From NCBI RefSeq assembly GCF_000747095.1, contig NZ_JQGL01000015.1:1-64000 (forward strand): a stretch of 64,000 nucleotides of DNA. The letters are read 5' to 3'. Numbering within the stretch: the stretch's first letter is position 1; every line of letters starts with the position of its first letter. This document shows positions 1-9,500 of the stretch, in pieces. The notes under the pieces were generated by a model. That model saw only the letters and a list, made by a program, of their open reading frames with translations. It did not search any database and had not been told where the DNA came from. This DNA is from Sulfuricurvum sp. MLSB. GTDB lineage: Bacteria > Campylobacterota > Campylobacteria > Campylobacterales > Sulfurimonadaceae. Both the position numbers and the translations under genes were made by a program.

Positions 1-614
1 TGAATGACGGTGATCCCTCCGCTTTGCAGCCACGGTGCAATCTCCAGCGCAAGGTCGTTGATAAACTTCGCCCCCTGCGATCCTCCCAGAAAAATGACCG
101 TTTTGACCCCGTCTCGAACGCGTGCATGCTCAAAATAGACGGGATTAACCGGATAATCGCAGTGATTTGCGCCCTCTTCGTACGAGCTAAAAAAACGCTT
201 GGCGTACGGCCGGAGCATTTTATTCAGTTTTCCCGTTACCGCATTTTGTTCGTGAATGAAAAGCGGCGTATTCGTCGTAACGCTCGCCAATGCCGCCGGA
301 GCCGCCGAAAACCCTCCGACGCTTACGACCGCATCGGCATTAAAAGCCCGGATAAGGCGGCGCGACTGCAGTACCGCTTTGAAAATTTTCCACATCGCCC
401 CGAGCTTTCTGATCCCTTTTTTGTTGACGACCCCCGTCGTGTCCAGAAAGTGGGTTTGTTCAAACAAAATGCCTTCACCGAACCACTGGCGGTCCTGCCC
501 CGACATGGACCCGATGAACATCACGCGATGCCCTTTGGCTTTAGCCGCTTCGGCCAGCGACAATGCGATGACCAAGTGCCCCCCGGTCCCGCCGCCCGTA
601 AAAATGATGTTCAT
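1..614 (-). CDS. murG: UDP-N-acetylglucosamine--N-acetylmuramyl-(pentapeptide) pyrophosphoryl-undecaprenol N-acetylglucosamine transferase, C-terminus off window
   Basis: Reverse strand from 614 reads MNIIFTGGGTGGHLVIALSLAEAAKAKGHRVMFIGS..., the MurG N-terminal GGTGGH motif; missing from the ORF track because it runs off the left edge. 4-bp overlap with ftsW. Confidence 0.93.
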   Translation of the reverse strand, partial: MNIIFTGGGTGGHLVIALSLAEAAKAKGHRVMFIGSMSGQDRQWFGEGILFEQTHFLDTTGVVNKKGIRKLGAMWKIFKAVLQSRRLIRAFNADAVVSVGGFSAAPAALASVTTNTPLFIHEQNAVTGKLNKMLRPYAKRFFSSYEEGANHCDYPVNPVYFEHARVRDGVKTVIFLGGSQGAKFINDLALEIAPWLQSGGITVI

Positions 615-1789
615 TGCTTATCCCCCGGTTTATAGACGATTTTTTTAGAGAGCATCAGCACCATCCCGATCCCCACCGAAGAGGCGAGCATCGCCGATCC
701 CCCATAACTGAGAAACGGCACCGAAATCCCTTTGATCGGCGTTAATCCGCTAATCCCGTAAGCGTTGATCATGAAAGCGAACGTGATCAGCAATCCTACT
801 CCGAGACTGAAAAGATAGGCCGTATCGTTGTGGGAGCGGTTGGCAATTTTGAAAAGGCGGTGCAAAATCATGATAAAGATCAAAGTGACCCCGAATACCC
901 CGACAAATCCGAACTCCTCGGCAATCCCCGCAAGGACGAAGTCGGTATGCACTTCGCTCAGAAATCCAAGCTTGAAGGTTCCGCCGCCCAGACCGGCGCC
1001 GAAAATACTGCCGTTATGAATCGCGTTAAGAGAGTGGCCGATTTGGTAAGGTTCTTCGGCGTTTTCGATCCGCAAATGCTGCGCAATCGACTCGGGGAAA
1101 AAAGCCAGAATGGTACTCTGTGCCCCTTCCCACCATGACAAAATACGGTTAATACGGTGTTCTGCCGTCAAAATAAAAAAGAGAAAAAACGCTACCGCAC
1201 CGCCGATAAGTGTCATAAAAAAACGAAAACTGCTTCCCGCGAAAAAGAGCATGAACGCAAGCGTCAAGGCCAAAACGACGACCTGACCGAGGTCATTTTG
1301 CATGATGGCGATCAAAAACATGACGATGACAAATACCGCCGCGTACGGGGCAAACCGTTTGAACTCTTCCCATACGCCGATACCGTCGTGATGCCCGAGT
1401 TTGCGCGAAAAACTCCATGCCAGAAAATAAACGAAACCGATTTTGAAAAATTCCACAGGCGCCAGGGAAAATCCCGGAAGTTTGATCCACCGTTTCGCAC
1501 CCCCGACTTCGCTTACCAGCGAAGCGGGCAAAAACGGCATCACGGCCATCAAAAAAATTCCTCCGAAAAAGAGGGTCAATCCCAAACGGTGTAGCCAGAT
1601 ATCGGGATCCAGCCGCGAGAGAGTCCACATCAGCAAAATCGATGCGATTCCGACCATAAGTTCGCGAACAACGAAGTGAAAATCGTTGTACTCGAATAAA
1701 ATGACCGTATATGCCGAAAGGGTATACGAGCAGATAATCCCTATCGTGATGAGTGCCGTCGTCAAAATAAATAATCTTTTATCAGCCAT
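611..1789 (-). CDS. ftsW: FtsW/RodA/SpoVE family lipid II polymerase/flippase, cell division
   Basis: Multi-TM protein with GGAKRWI, NDLGQ and PFLSYGGS motifs; adjacent to murG. Confidence 0.92.
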   Translation of the reverse strand: MADKRLFILTTALITIGIICSYTLSAYTVILFEYNDFHFVVRELMVGIASILLMWTLSRLDPDIWLHRLGLTLFFGGIFLMAVMPFLPASLVSEVGGAKRWIKLPGFSLAPVEFFKIGFVYFLAWSFSRKLGHHDGIGVWEEFKRFAPYAAVFVIVMFLIAIMQNDLGQVVVLALTLAFMLFFAGSSFRFFMTLIGGAVAFFLFFILTAEHRINRILSWWEGAQSTILAFFPESIAQHLRIENAEEPYQIGHSLNAIHNGSIFGAGLGGGTFKLGFLSEVHTDFVLAGIAEEFGFVGVFGVTLIFIMILHRLFKIANRSHNDTAYLFSLGVGLLITFAFMINAYGISGLTPIKGISVPFLSYGGSAMLASSVGIGMVLMLSKKIVYKPGDKQ

Positions 1790-1869
1790 TGTTACACTTA
1801 ATACTGTATAATTTATGACAGTATATCGCTCTTTGGAAAAGAGTTCGATAAAACAAAAAGGGCAAATTA

Positions 1870-1886
1870 TGGAATGTTTTTTGCTT
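1870..1886 (+). promoter_or_regulatory. Candidate sigma-54 (RpoN) promoter for flgBC-fliE
   Basis: TGGAATGTTTTTTGCTT: GG-N10-GC spacing with TGG...TTGCTT, 28 bp before the flgB ATG (1914). Confidence 0.7.
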
Positions 1887-1913
1887 GATTAAAAATCAGA
1901 TAAGGAGCCGGAA

Positions 1914-2345
1914 ATGGGTTTGACAATTTCTAAAGCACATGAACTGATGGACAAAGCGCTCGATTATCGGGCCGCGCGTCAGGATATGATCTCCGGAAAT
2001 ATCGCCAATGCCGACACTCCTTTTTATCGCCCGAAGGATATTCGTTTTGAAGAGATGCTGGCGCAAAAAAGTGCCGCACTCTTCGGTGACAAATCCAAAA
2101 TTTTGCCGATGGCGCGCACCGACGGTGCCCATCTGAGCGGAACGGCGGATCAAAGCGATCTAAAACCGACTATTTTTTTCCGGGACGGCCACATGGCCCG
2201 CAACGACGGAAACAGCGTCGATCTGGATGTCGAAACAACCGAAATGGCCAAAAACTCGATGATGTATAACGCGATCGTCGCGGCCAAGAAAAAAGGGACC
2301 GGCATTTACAAAAGCGTTATCGACGCATCGGCTAAAACATCATAA
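1914..2345 (+). CDS. flgB: Flagellar basal-body rod protein FlgB
   Basis: ALDYRAARQDMISGNIANADTPFYRPKDIRFEEML is typical FlgB; followed by flgC and fliE. Confidence 0.95.
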   Translation: MGLTISKAHELMDKALDYRAARQDMISGNIANADTPFYRPKDIRFEEMLAQKSAALFGDKSKILPMARTDGAHLSGTADQSDLKPTIFFRDGHMARNDGNSVDLDVETTEMAKNSMMYNAIVAAKKKGTGIYKSVIDASAKTS

Positions 2346-2355
2346 GGATTAGGTT

Positions 2356-2850
2356 ATGGCATTTTTGAACAGTTTTGACATCAGCGGATACGGCCTCTCG
2401 GCACAGCGTGTGCGGGTCAATGCGATCAGTTCCAACATCGCCAATGCCCAAACGACCCGTACCGATGAGGGCGGACCTTACCGCCGTCAGGAAGTCGTTT
2501 TTAAAGCGATTGATTTCAATAAAATCTATAATCAGGCATTGGAACGCGATTCATCCGCGCTGGGCTACAGTGACCCTTTGCAAGAGGGACTGGCAGGACT
2601 CAAACCAAATCCTGCGATCATGAGCGTCATCGTCGATAAAATCACCCGTGACGACACGGCTCCAAAGATGAAATACGATCCGTCGCATCCCGATGCGGAT
2701 GCCAACGGCTATGTTGCCTATCCCAACATTAATCCTGTTGTCGAAATGGCCGATTTAGTCGAAGCAACACGTTCGTATCAAGCAAACGTAGCGGCATTTG
2801 AAAGCGCCAAGAATATGGCTTCCAGTGCAATCTCTATGATGCAATCATAA
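2356..2850 (+). CDS. flgC: Flagellar basal-body rod protein FlgC
   Basis: ISGYGLSAQRVRVNAISSNIANAQTTRTDEGGPYRRQ...; C-terminal VEATRSYQANVAAFESAKNM. Confidence 0.96.
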   Translation: MAFLNSFDISGYGLSAQRVRVNAISSNIANAQTTRTDEGGPYRRQEVVFKAIDFNKIYNQALERDSSALGYSDPLQEGLAGLKPNPAIMSVIVDKITRDDTAPKMKYDPSHPDADANGYVAYPNINPVVEMADLVEATRSYQANVAAFESAKNMASSAISMMQS

Positions 2851-2875
2851 AAAAATATAAGAAGGAAAAACCGTG

Positions 2876-3178
2876 ATGGCTGATATCCAATCGATAAAAT
2901 CCCTCTCAACTGCCGATCTTTTGGCCAAAAAAAGCGGTAATGCGACCGAGACGGGCCAGACCGATTTCGCGCAAGAGCTTAAAAATGCTCTCGGCAACGT
3001 CAATCAGATGCAGGTAGAAGGTGAAAAGGCGATGAGCGACATTGCCACCGGTGCCGTCAAAGACCTCCATCAAGCCGCCATTGCGATCGATAAAGCTGAA
3101 ATCAGTATGAAACTGATGCTGGAAGTCCGCAACAAAGCACTGAGCGCGTACAAAGAAATTACTCGAACACAGATTTGA
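2876..3178 (+). CDS. fliE: Flagellar hook-basal body complex protein FliE
   Basis: C-terminal KDLHQAAIAIDKAEISMKLMLEVRNKALSAYKEI; downstream of flgC; TGA stop. Confidence 0.92.
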   Translation: MADIQSIKSLSTADLLAKKSGNATETGQTDFAQELKNALGNVNQMQVEGEKAMSDIATGAVKDLHQAAIAIDKAEISMKLMLEVRNKALSAYKEITRTQI

Positions 3179-3192
3179 TTTAACGTTTTTCT

Positions 3193-5013
3193 ATGCGCCA
3201 TTCCAACAAATCCAAAAAAATACTTGCCCTTTTTCTCGTCCTCTTATTTGGATTTATCATCTTTCTGGCGGTCATGCTTTATACCGCGCTGCATGAACGC
3301 GACATCCCCTCTATTTTTTCCGAAGAGAACGCTAAAGCCCAACGCGGCTCAATCGTCAGCGCCGACGGATTTCATATCGCCACAACCCAAAAACTTTACA
3401 AAGCCGTCGTTAATACCCGAAACATCGATCCGAACAAAGAAGAGCTTTTTATCCAGCTTTTCAGCATCTACAGCGGTACCGATCCCGATGAGATACGCCA
3501 GCGTCTGCATACCCGTAAAGGTTCGGTGACGCTGAGTTACCACATCAGTCCGAAAGAGGCGATGTATCTCAAAACCCTGGCATTCGAACTTCGCCGTCTC
3601 GGTGTTTTCATCGAATACGAAACTCCTAGCGGAGACCGGATACTGCAAGGGCTCAATATCCTGGAGAGCGGCGAAGCCCGCCGCTATCCGTACGGGAAAC
3701 TGCTGACACCGCTGCTGGGATATCCGCGTAAAATTGAGGAAGAAGGGTACACCCGCGTCTACGGCATCAAAGGGCTGGAGAAATTTTTTGACGAAGAGCT
3801 CAATCCACAGCAGAATAAAACCCAAAAAGCGCTCCGAGACGTTAACGGCTATCTGATTCTCAACAAGCAAAGCGATGTCAAACGCCAGATCAACGGCCTG
3901 ACCGTCAAACTCAATATTCCGATCGCTTTTCAGGCACGGGTCGAGACGATCACCGATCAGATCAAAGAACAGCTACAGGCCGATGAGATCATCGCCACCG
4001 TCATGGAAGCCAAAACGGGCAAAATCATCGCTCTCGCCAGTTCCAACCGTTTCGATCCAAGCGGCATCCGCCATGAAGACTATCCTTCGCTCAACACCAA
4101 TGCGATCGAGTACAGCTACGAACCCGGTTCGGTTATCAAACCGATCATTTTCGCCCTTATGCTTGATAAAAACCTCATCAATCCCTACGACATGGTCAAC
4201 GGCCACGGCGGAAAATACAAAATGGGACGCAAGCTGATCGTCGACGAACACAAATTTGACATGATCAGCGCCGAAGACGTTTTGGTGCATTCCTCCAACA
4301 TCGGTATTGCCCAGCTCGCCCAGAAACTAAACGGGGTAGAATACACCGAAGGGCTCCAGAAATTCGGTTTCACCCGTTTCAGCGGTGTTGATCTCCCGTA
4401 TGAAAAACGGGGTTCTATTCCCAGCTCCACCCAGCTGAACAACTATCTCTACAAAGCGATCACCTCATACGGATACGGGATGCGCGCTAATGCGATGCAG
4501 ATTCTCAAAGCCTATAACGTGTTCAATAACGGGGGGAAACTGATCAATCCGATGGTTGTCGAAGCTCTCTATGACGACAACGGCCGCAAGATCCCGATGC
4601 AGGTACAGACACCGACACAAGTCATTGCTCCCGCTACGGCAGAGCGGATGAAGCAGATTCTGATCAAAACCGTCAATGTCGGAACGGGGATCGGCGCCAA
4701 AACGCCGGGACTGGAAGTTGGCGGTAAAACAGGGACGGCGCACATCGCCAAAGGCGGAAAATACGTCAACAGCTACCACACGTCATTTGTCGGTTTCGCC
4801 AATGACGACAAACACCAATATACGATCGGCATCACGGTTATCGAACCGCGCACCGTCTATTTCGCATCGATCACCGCCGTTCCGGTATTCAAAGCGATTG
4901 TGGACGTTATGATCGAAGAAAAACTGCTCAAGCCAAACCCCGCCGCAGTTGCCGCTGCAGCGGCTGCCGAAGCTAACCCGACGACCGCAGAAGAGAGCGC
5001 CGCCCTGCATTAA
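3193..5013 (+). CDS. Penicillin-binding protein 2 / FtsI-type peptidoglycan transpeptidase
   Basis: N-terminal TM segment, RGSIVSADG, transpeptidase motifs (YEPGSVIKP, SSN, KTGTA); order flgB-flgC-fliE-pbp is conserved in Campylobacterota. Confidence 0.92.
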   Translation: MRHSNKSKKILALFLVLLFGFIIFLAVMLYTALHERDIPSIFSEENAKAQRGSIVSADGFHIATTQKLYKAVVNTRNIDPNKEELFIQLFSIYSGTDPDEIRQRLHTRKGSVTLSYHISPKEAMYLKTLAFELRRLGVFIEYETPSGDRILQGLNILESGEARRYPYGKLLTPLLGYPRKIEEEGYTRVYGIKGLEKFFDEELNPQQNKTQKALRDVNGYLILNKQSDVKRQINGLTVKLNIPIAFQARVETITDQIKEQLQADEIIATVMEAKTGKIIALASSNRFDPSGIRHEDYPSLNTNAIEYSYEPGSVIKPIIFALMLDKNLINPYDMVNGHGGKYKMGRKLIVDEHKFDMISAEDVLVHSSNIGIAQLAQKLNGVEYTEGLQKFGFTRFSGVDLPYEKRGSIPSSTQLNNYLYKAITSYGYGMRANAMQILKAYNVFNNGGKLINPMVVEALYDDNGRKIPMQVQTPTQVIAPATAERMKQILIKTVNVGTGIGAKTPGLEVGGKTGTAHIAKGGKYVNSYHTSFVGFANDDKHQYTIGITVIEPRTVYFASITAVPVFKAIVDVMIEEKLLKPNPAAVAAAAAAEANPTTAEESAALH

Positions 5014-5028
5014 AAACGGACGTCAGTC

Positions 5029-5559
5029 TCAGCGGCCGGAATTTTTGAACGCTTTTTGTATCAAGGCGTTTGCCTCTTTTTCAAACGGATAGTGTTTTTG
5101 TATTCCCCATACCTCGATGACGAGGTCCCCTTTCAGGATCACTTTACGCTTGTCTTTGGCAATTCCCATAATGCGATTAAGATCTAAACGCCGAGGATCG
5201 ACTTCAAGCTCCAGAGGAATAATCTTGGCCTCCCCGACAGGGATAATCGCCGGATGCTTCATATCGATCTTTGCCTTTCCTTCGGCAAAGCGTTCTTTCT
5301 CATCCATCAGCGCATACGACAAAGAGACGATTTTCAAATCGCTGTGCCATTGGTTGTTTACACGCAAATCACTCCCGATCCGCAGGGTCTCTTTCTCTAC
5401 CGGGGCTCCCAACAGTGACAATACGCCAAGAACCACTTCGGCGCCCGAATTTTCCCATCGCAGATTCCCCTCAGGTTCAACGAAGATGTCTTTTCCTATT
5501 TTCGGAGCGCATCCGCCGATCATCAATGCCGCGGCAACGATTGCTATATACTTTTTCAT
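5029..5559 (-). CDS. Putative lipoprotein, LEA14-like
   Basis: MKKYIAIVAAALMIGGCAPK lipobox (IGGC); no further named family recognised with certainty. Confidence 0.65.
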   Translation of the reverse strand: MKKYIAIVAAALMIGGCAPKIGKDIFVEPEGNLRWENSGAEVVLGVLSLLGAPVEKETLRIGSDLRVNNQWHSDLKIVSLSYALMDEKERFAEGKAKIDMKHPAIIPVGEAKIIPLELEVDPRRLDLNRIMGIAKDKRKVILKGDLVIEVWGIQKHYPFEKEANALIQKAFKNSGR

Positions 5560-5561
5560 CA

Positions 5562-6383
5562 TCACATCCATACGTTATCGATGAGCCTCGTCGTTCCGAC
5601 ACGGGCCGCGACGAGAATGATCGTATTTCCGATAATAACCTGCTCGATCGATTCGAATGAGCGATTTACGATGGCGACGTACTCGACATCCAAAGGTTCC
5701 AGAATAGCCAGCATCTGCTCTTTGATCGTACACGCATCCAGTGTTCCCTGCATCACCAGCTTGGTCGATCGCTTCAGCGATGCGGAGAGTTTAAGCGCAT
5801 CATTGCGCTCGGAAACGCTTAAATACACATTGCGCGACGAGAGGGCCAATCCGTCGTTTTCCCGAACCGTATCGCACGGAATAACGGTCACATCCATAAA
5901 AAAGTTTTCGCACATCTGGGTGATAAGGACAAGTTGTTGGGCATCTTTTTTCCCGAAATACGCCCGCGCAGGACGGACGATGTTCAAGAGCTTCATCACG
6001 ACGGTCAAAACACCGTCAAAATGTCCCGGACGCGAAGCCCCTTCCAGAATATACCCCCGCACGTCGGGAGCGACGATACGCACTTCGTCATCACCGTACA
6101 TTGCGTTCACATCGGGGTAAAAAAGGACATCGACCCCGCTAAGCTCGCAGATTTTAAAATCGGCCTCTTCTCTGCGGGGATATTTGGAGAGGTCCTCACC
6201 CGGCAAAAACTGGGTCGGATTGACGAAAATCGATACGACAACGACGTCGTTTTCCCGCCGCGCCCTCTCAATCAGCGTACGGTGACCGATATGCAAGGCC
6301 CCCATTGTCGGGACAAATCCGACCGATCCGTTTTTGGTGCTGAGAGCTTCGCGTAATTCCTGCGCCGAGCGTGCGATAATCAT
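5562..6383 (-). CDS. panC: Pantoate--beta-alanine ligase
   Basis: [41 protein letters not shown] motifs; start set at [14 protein letters not shown]. Confidence 0.95.
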   Translation of the reverse strand: MIIARSAQELREALSTKNGSVGFVPTMGALHIGHRTLIERARRENDVVVVSIFVNPTQFLPGEDLSKYPRREEADFKICELSGVDVLFYPDVNAMYGDDEVRIVAPDVRGYILEGASRPGHFDGVLTVVMKLLNIVRPARAYFGKKDAQQLVLITQMCENFFMDVTVIPCDTVRENDGLALSSRNVYLSVSERNDALKLSASLKRSTKLVMQGTLDACTIKEQMLAILEPLDVEYVAIVNRSFESIEQVIIGNTIILVAARVGTTRLIDNVWM

Positions 6384-6402
6384 TGTTTTAGCCTCGATAG
6401 AA

Positions 6403-6408
6403 TATAAT
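6403..6408 (+). promoter_or_regulatory. -10 box (TATAAT) upstream of prfB
   Basis: TATAAT 35 bp before the ATG at 6443. Confidence 0.5.
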
Positions 6409-6442
6409 CGCAATTATAATATATTAGAAGGTATTCCTGCTT

Positions 6443-7484
6443 ATGGACCATTACGAATATACCGAATTGCTGAAAACGCTCACGACCAAAATGCAAAACG
6501 TCACCGACGTCGTCCGCCCTGATATTATCAATGCACGGCTCAAAGAGATCGAGGAGCTCGAAAACTCCAGCGAATTTTGGAATGATGCCGCCGCCGCCGG
6601 AATCGTCCAAAAAGAAAAAACGCAAGCGGAGCGCCGCCTTGCCAAATATTCCAAAACCTTCAACACTCTCGGCGATGCCAGAGATATTTACGAAATGGCG
6701 AAAGAAGAAGGGGACGATGAAACCATCGAGTCACTTTTCGCCGATGCGGAAAAGTTGGAAAATCAGGTCAAATCAATGGAAATCGAAGTGCTCCTCAGCG
6801 GCGAGCACGACAGCCACAATGCTATTCTGACCATCCATCCGGGTGCGGGAGGAACCGAATCTCAGGACTGGGCTTCTATTTTGCTTCGGATGTATACCCG
6901 CTGGGCCGAGCGTCATGACTTCACTGTTGAGATGCTCGACTATCAGCCGGGCGAGGAAGCGGGGATCAAAGACGCATCCTTGCTGATCAAAGGGGTCAAC
7001 GTGTATGGCTACCTGAAAGTCGAAAACGGTATCCACCGTCTGGTTCGGATCAGCCCGTTCGACTCGGCGGCCAAACGCCACACCAGTTTCACCTCCGTGA
7101 CCGTTTCTCCCGAAATCGACGATGACATCGAAATCGAAATCGAGGACAAGGATATCCGCCTCGATACGTACCGCGCATCGGGAGCGGGCGGTCAGCACGT
7201 CAACAAAACCGAATCGGCTATCCGGATCACCCACATCCCGACCGGAATCGTCGTACAGTGCCAGAATGACCGCTCGCAGCACAAAAACAAGGCGACCGCG
7301 TGTCGAAAAAAGCGAAATCGGCTGGGGACACCAAATCCGCTCCTACGTCATGGCTCCGTATCAGCAAATCAAAGACAGCCGCTCGGGAGAAGCGTATTCA
7401 AACATCAATGCGATTCTTGACGGAGACCTTGACGAAATGATCGAAGGGGTTTTGATCTCGATGAACCGCAAAGAGGAAGAGTAA
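6443..7484 (+). pseudogene. prfB: Peptide chain release factor 2, disrupted by an apparent internal out-of-frame deletion near 7300
   Basis: 6443..7420 encodes RF2 through [41 protein letters not shown] and then goes out of frame; the RF2 C-terminus ([51 protein letters not shown]) is in the +1 frame, ending 7484. Confidence 0.88.
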
Positions 7485-7497
7485 TCCTCTTTCACCC

Positions 7498-8214
7498 ATG
7501 AACCAGATCCTCAAAGAGTGTGCCCTTCACGAACCGTGTGCCTATATTCCGGGCAACTCTCAGAGCATCCACTACAAAATCATTCACGAATGCAGCCGCG
7601 AACAGTGTGAAGCGCTGATATTACGAGGATGGCGACGGTTCGGATCGATGTATTTCCGCCCGATCTGCCAGGAGTGCCGTTCGTGCGAAAGCCTTAAGAT
7701 AGATGTTGAGCGTTATACGTTCGGCAAATCCGAACGCCGCATCCTGCGCAAAAACAGCTCTCTGGATACCGTGATCCGCCATCCGACGCTTACACGCGAT
7801 CATCTGGAACTCTTCGAACGCTACCATCGCTACAAACATCATACCCGCTCATGGGACGAACCCAAAGTAGACCCGAAAAACTACTATGCTTCTTTCGTTC
7901 AAGGGCACGGCGATTTCGGATTCGAAATTCTCTATTTTGACGACGAACGGCTTATCGCCGTCGATCTTATCGATATTTTAGATGAAGGGATCTCGTCGCT
8001 GTATTGCTATTACGACCCGGACTATTCAGCCCACTCGCTCGGACGGTACACTCTGCTGGAACAAATCCGTCTTGCACAGCGGCTGGGACTCAAATGGATC
8101 TATCTGGGCTACTATGTCGAACAATGCCAAAGCCTCTCGTATAAAGGCTCCTATCAGCCCTCATTACAGCTTCAGGGACGCCCGGAAGAGGACGAAACAC
8201 CCCTTTGGAAGTAA
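7498..8214 (+). CDS. bpt: Arginyl-/leucyl-tRNA--protein transferase (Ate/Bpt family, aspartate/glutamate leucyltransferase)
   Basis: CAYIPGNSQSIHYK, RGWRRFGSMYFRPICQECRSCESLKIDVE, YLGYYVEQCQSLSYKGSYQP. Confidence 0.9.
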   Translation: MNQILKECALHEPCAYIPGNSQSIHYKIIHECSREQCEALILRGWRRFGSMYFRPICQECRSCESLKIDVERYTFGKSERRILRKNSSLDTVIRHPTLTRDHLELFERYHRYKHHTRSWDEPKVDPKNYYASFVQGHGDFGFEILYFDDERLIAVDLIDILDEGISSLYCYYDPDYSAHSLGRYTLLEQIRLAQRLGLKWIYLGYYVEQCQSLSYKGSYQPSLQLQGRPEEDETPLWK

Positions 8215-8218
8215 AAGC

Positions 8219-8767
8219 CTAATCGCGTCCGTTGATCATGCGTGAAACAAGGCCGCATTGATCGCTCTTTTCGGCAAGGACAACCCCGACGATATGAATC
8301 GCCATAAAACCAAACAAACCCCATCCAAGATACATATGGACACTCTCAACGATCTCTTTGGATTCTCCGGCCAGCTTCCAGTAAAGAACCAAGCCGCTGA
8401 TCGACATGACCGCCAACACCCCGTAAAAAAGCTTGTACAATCCGTACACTTTCTGCATTGCGGGATTATCATCAAATCCGAATCCGTTTTTGAGCACCAT
8501 CAGGATTCGCGCCACCAGTAAAACCGCCACCGCGATTCCCAAATAAATGTGCCAGTCCCACATCGGTGCTCGCACCGCCTTGCCGATCAGCACCGCCTGT
8601 TCATCGCTAATCACGGTTCCGATTTCAGCCAGCTTGGATTGGACGATCCCTCCGATCTGTTCTTTGTGCATAACGGTAGTGCGCAGAACGACGGTAACAA
8701 ACAAACCGAACATGGCAACCGCCTGCAGCCAATGCCAGATTCGGTATAAGGGGGGAAATTGACGCAT
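8219..8767 (-). CDS. Cytochrome b561-family membrane protein
   Basis: Four predicted TM segments with histidines (RIWHWLQ, WDWHIYLG, VHMYLGW, AIHIVG); start set at MRQFPPLYR. Confidence 0.75.
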   Translation of the reverse strand: MRQFPPLYRIWHWLQAVAMFGLFVTVVLRTTVMHKEQIGGIVQSKLAEIGTVISDEQAVLIGKAVRAPMWDWHIYLGIAVAVLLVARILMVLKNGFGFDDNPAMQKVYGLYKLFYGVLAVMSISGLVLYWKLAGESKEIVESVHMYLGWGLFGFMAIHIVGVVLAEKSDQCGLVSRMINGRD

Positions 8768-8836
8768 GTACAGCTCCTTGTGTAGATACGGTATCATAGC
8801 ACGAAGATTTCAAGAGATTATTAATACGAGATTAAC

Positions 8837-9445
8837 ATGAACACCGTCCGTTTTGCCGATCAGCTCTGCACCCCTTCCAAAGTCGTCTGTATCGGGCGCA
8901 ACTATGTCGAACACATCTATGAGCTGGGAAACGAAATCCCCTCCTCGATGGTCGTCTTCAACAAACCCAACTCCGCCATCACCGATACGCTCAGCTTTAT
9001 CAGCGACGACACCCGTTTCGAGGGGGAGATCTGCTTTTTGATGATGGGCGGCGTAATCAGAGGGATCGGATTCGGACTGGACCTCACCAAAGCGGAGATC
9101 CAGAATCACCTCAAATCCAAAGGGCTTCCGTGGGAGAGGGCCAAAGGATTCAACGGTTCGGCGGTGCTGGGAGAGTTTGTCCCTCTTGACGCACCGCTCG
9201 AGTCGCTGCGCATGACGCTGCATATCAACGGAACATTGGTACAGGAAGCGTCCTATGAACTGATGATCTACAAGCCGCTCGCGATGATCGATGAGATCAA
9301 AAGTTTTATGCGTTTCGAAGACGGCGACATCATCATGAGCGGAACGCCCAAAGGGGTAGCGACGTACAAAATCGGAGATGAATTTGTCGGACGGATTTAC
9401 AGCAATGATACGTTGTTAGTAGAAATGAAGCGGACTGTTAAATAA
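8837..9445 (+). CDS. Fumarylacetoacetate hydrolase family protein
   Basis: VVCIGRNYVEHIYELGNEIPSSMVVFNKPNSAI, FEGEICFLM, MSGTPKGV. Confidence 0.88.
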   Translation: MNTVRFADQLCTPSKVVCIGRNYVEHIYELGNEIPSSMVVFNKPNSAITDTLSFISDDTRFEGEICFLMMGGVIRGIGFGLDLTKAEIQNHLKSKGLPWERAKGFNGSAVLGEFVPLDAPLESLRMTLHINGTLVQEASYELMIYKPLAMIDEIKSFMRFEDGDIIMSGTPKGVATYKIGDEFVGRIYSNDTLLVEMKRTVK

Positions 9446-9468
9446 ATAGGGGATTTTGGTGGGAAGAA

Positions 9469-9485
9469 TTGCGCCAAAGGCGCAA
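9469..9485. terminator. Hairpin between convergent FAH-family gene and fusA; possible terminator
   Basis: TTGCGCC-AAA-GGCGCAA perfect 7-bp stem; weak T-tract context. Confidence 0.35.
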
Positions 9486-9500
9486 AAAGGTGCAACAGCC

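Noticed and set aside
24-635. Two plus-strand ORFs (203 aa and 130 aa) at the left edge
   Set aside because: They lie opposite murG, which reads cleanly on the minus strand.
4930-5013. Alanine-rich C-terminal tail of the PBP as a possible repeat element
   Set aside because: Simple low-complexity tail without DNA repeat structure; common in such proteins.
7303-7309. A AAA AAG slippery heptamer in prfB at the frame break
   Set aside because: A -1 shift there would enter the wrong frame (the C-terminus is in +1), and about 23-25 residues would still be missing, so programmed frameshifting does not explain the locus.
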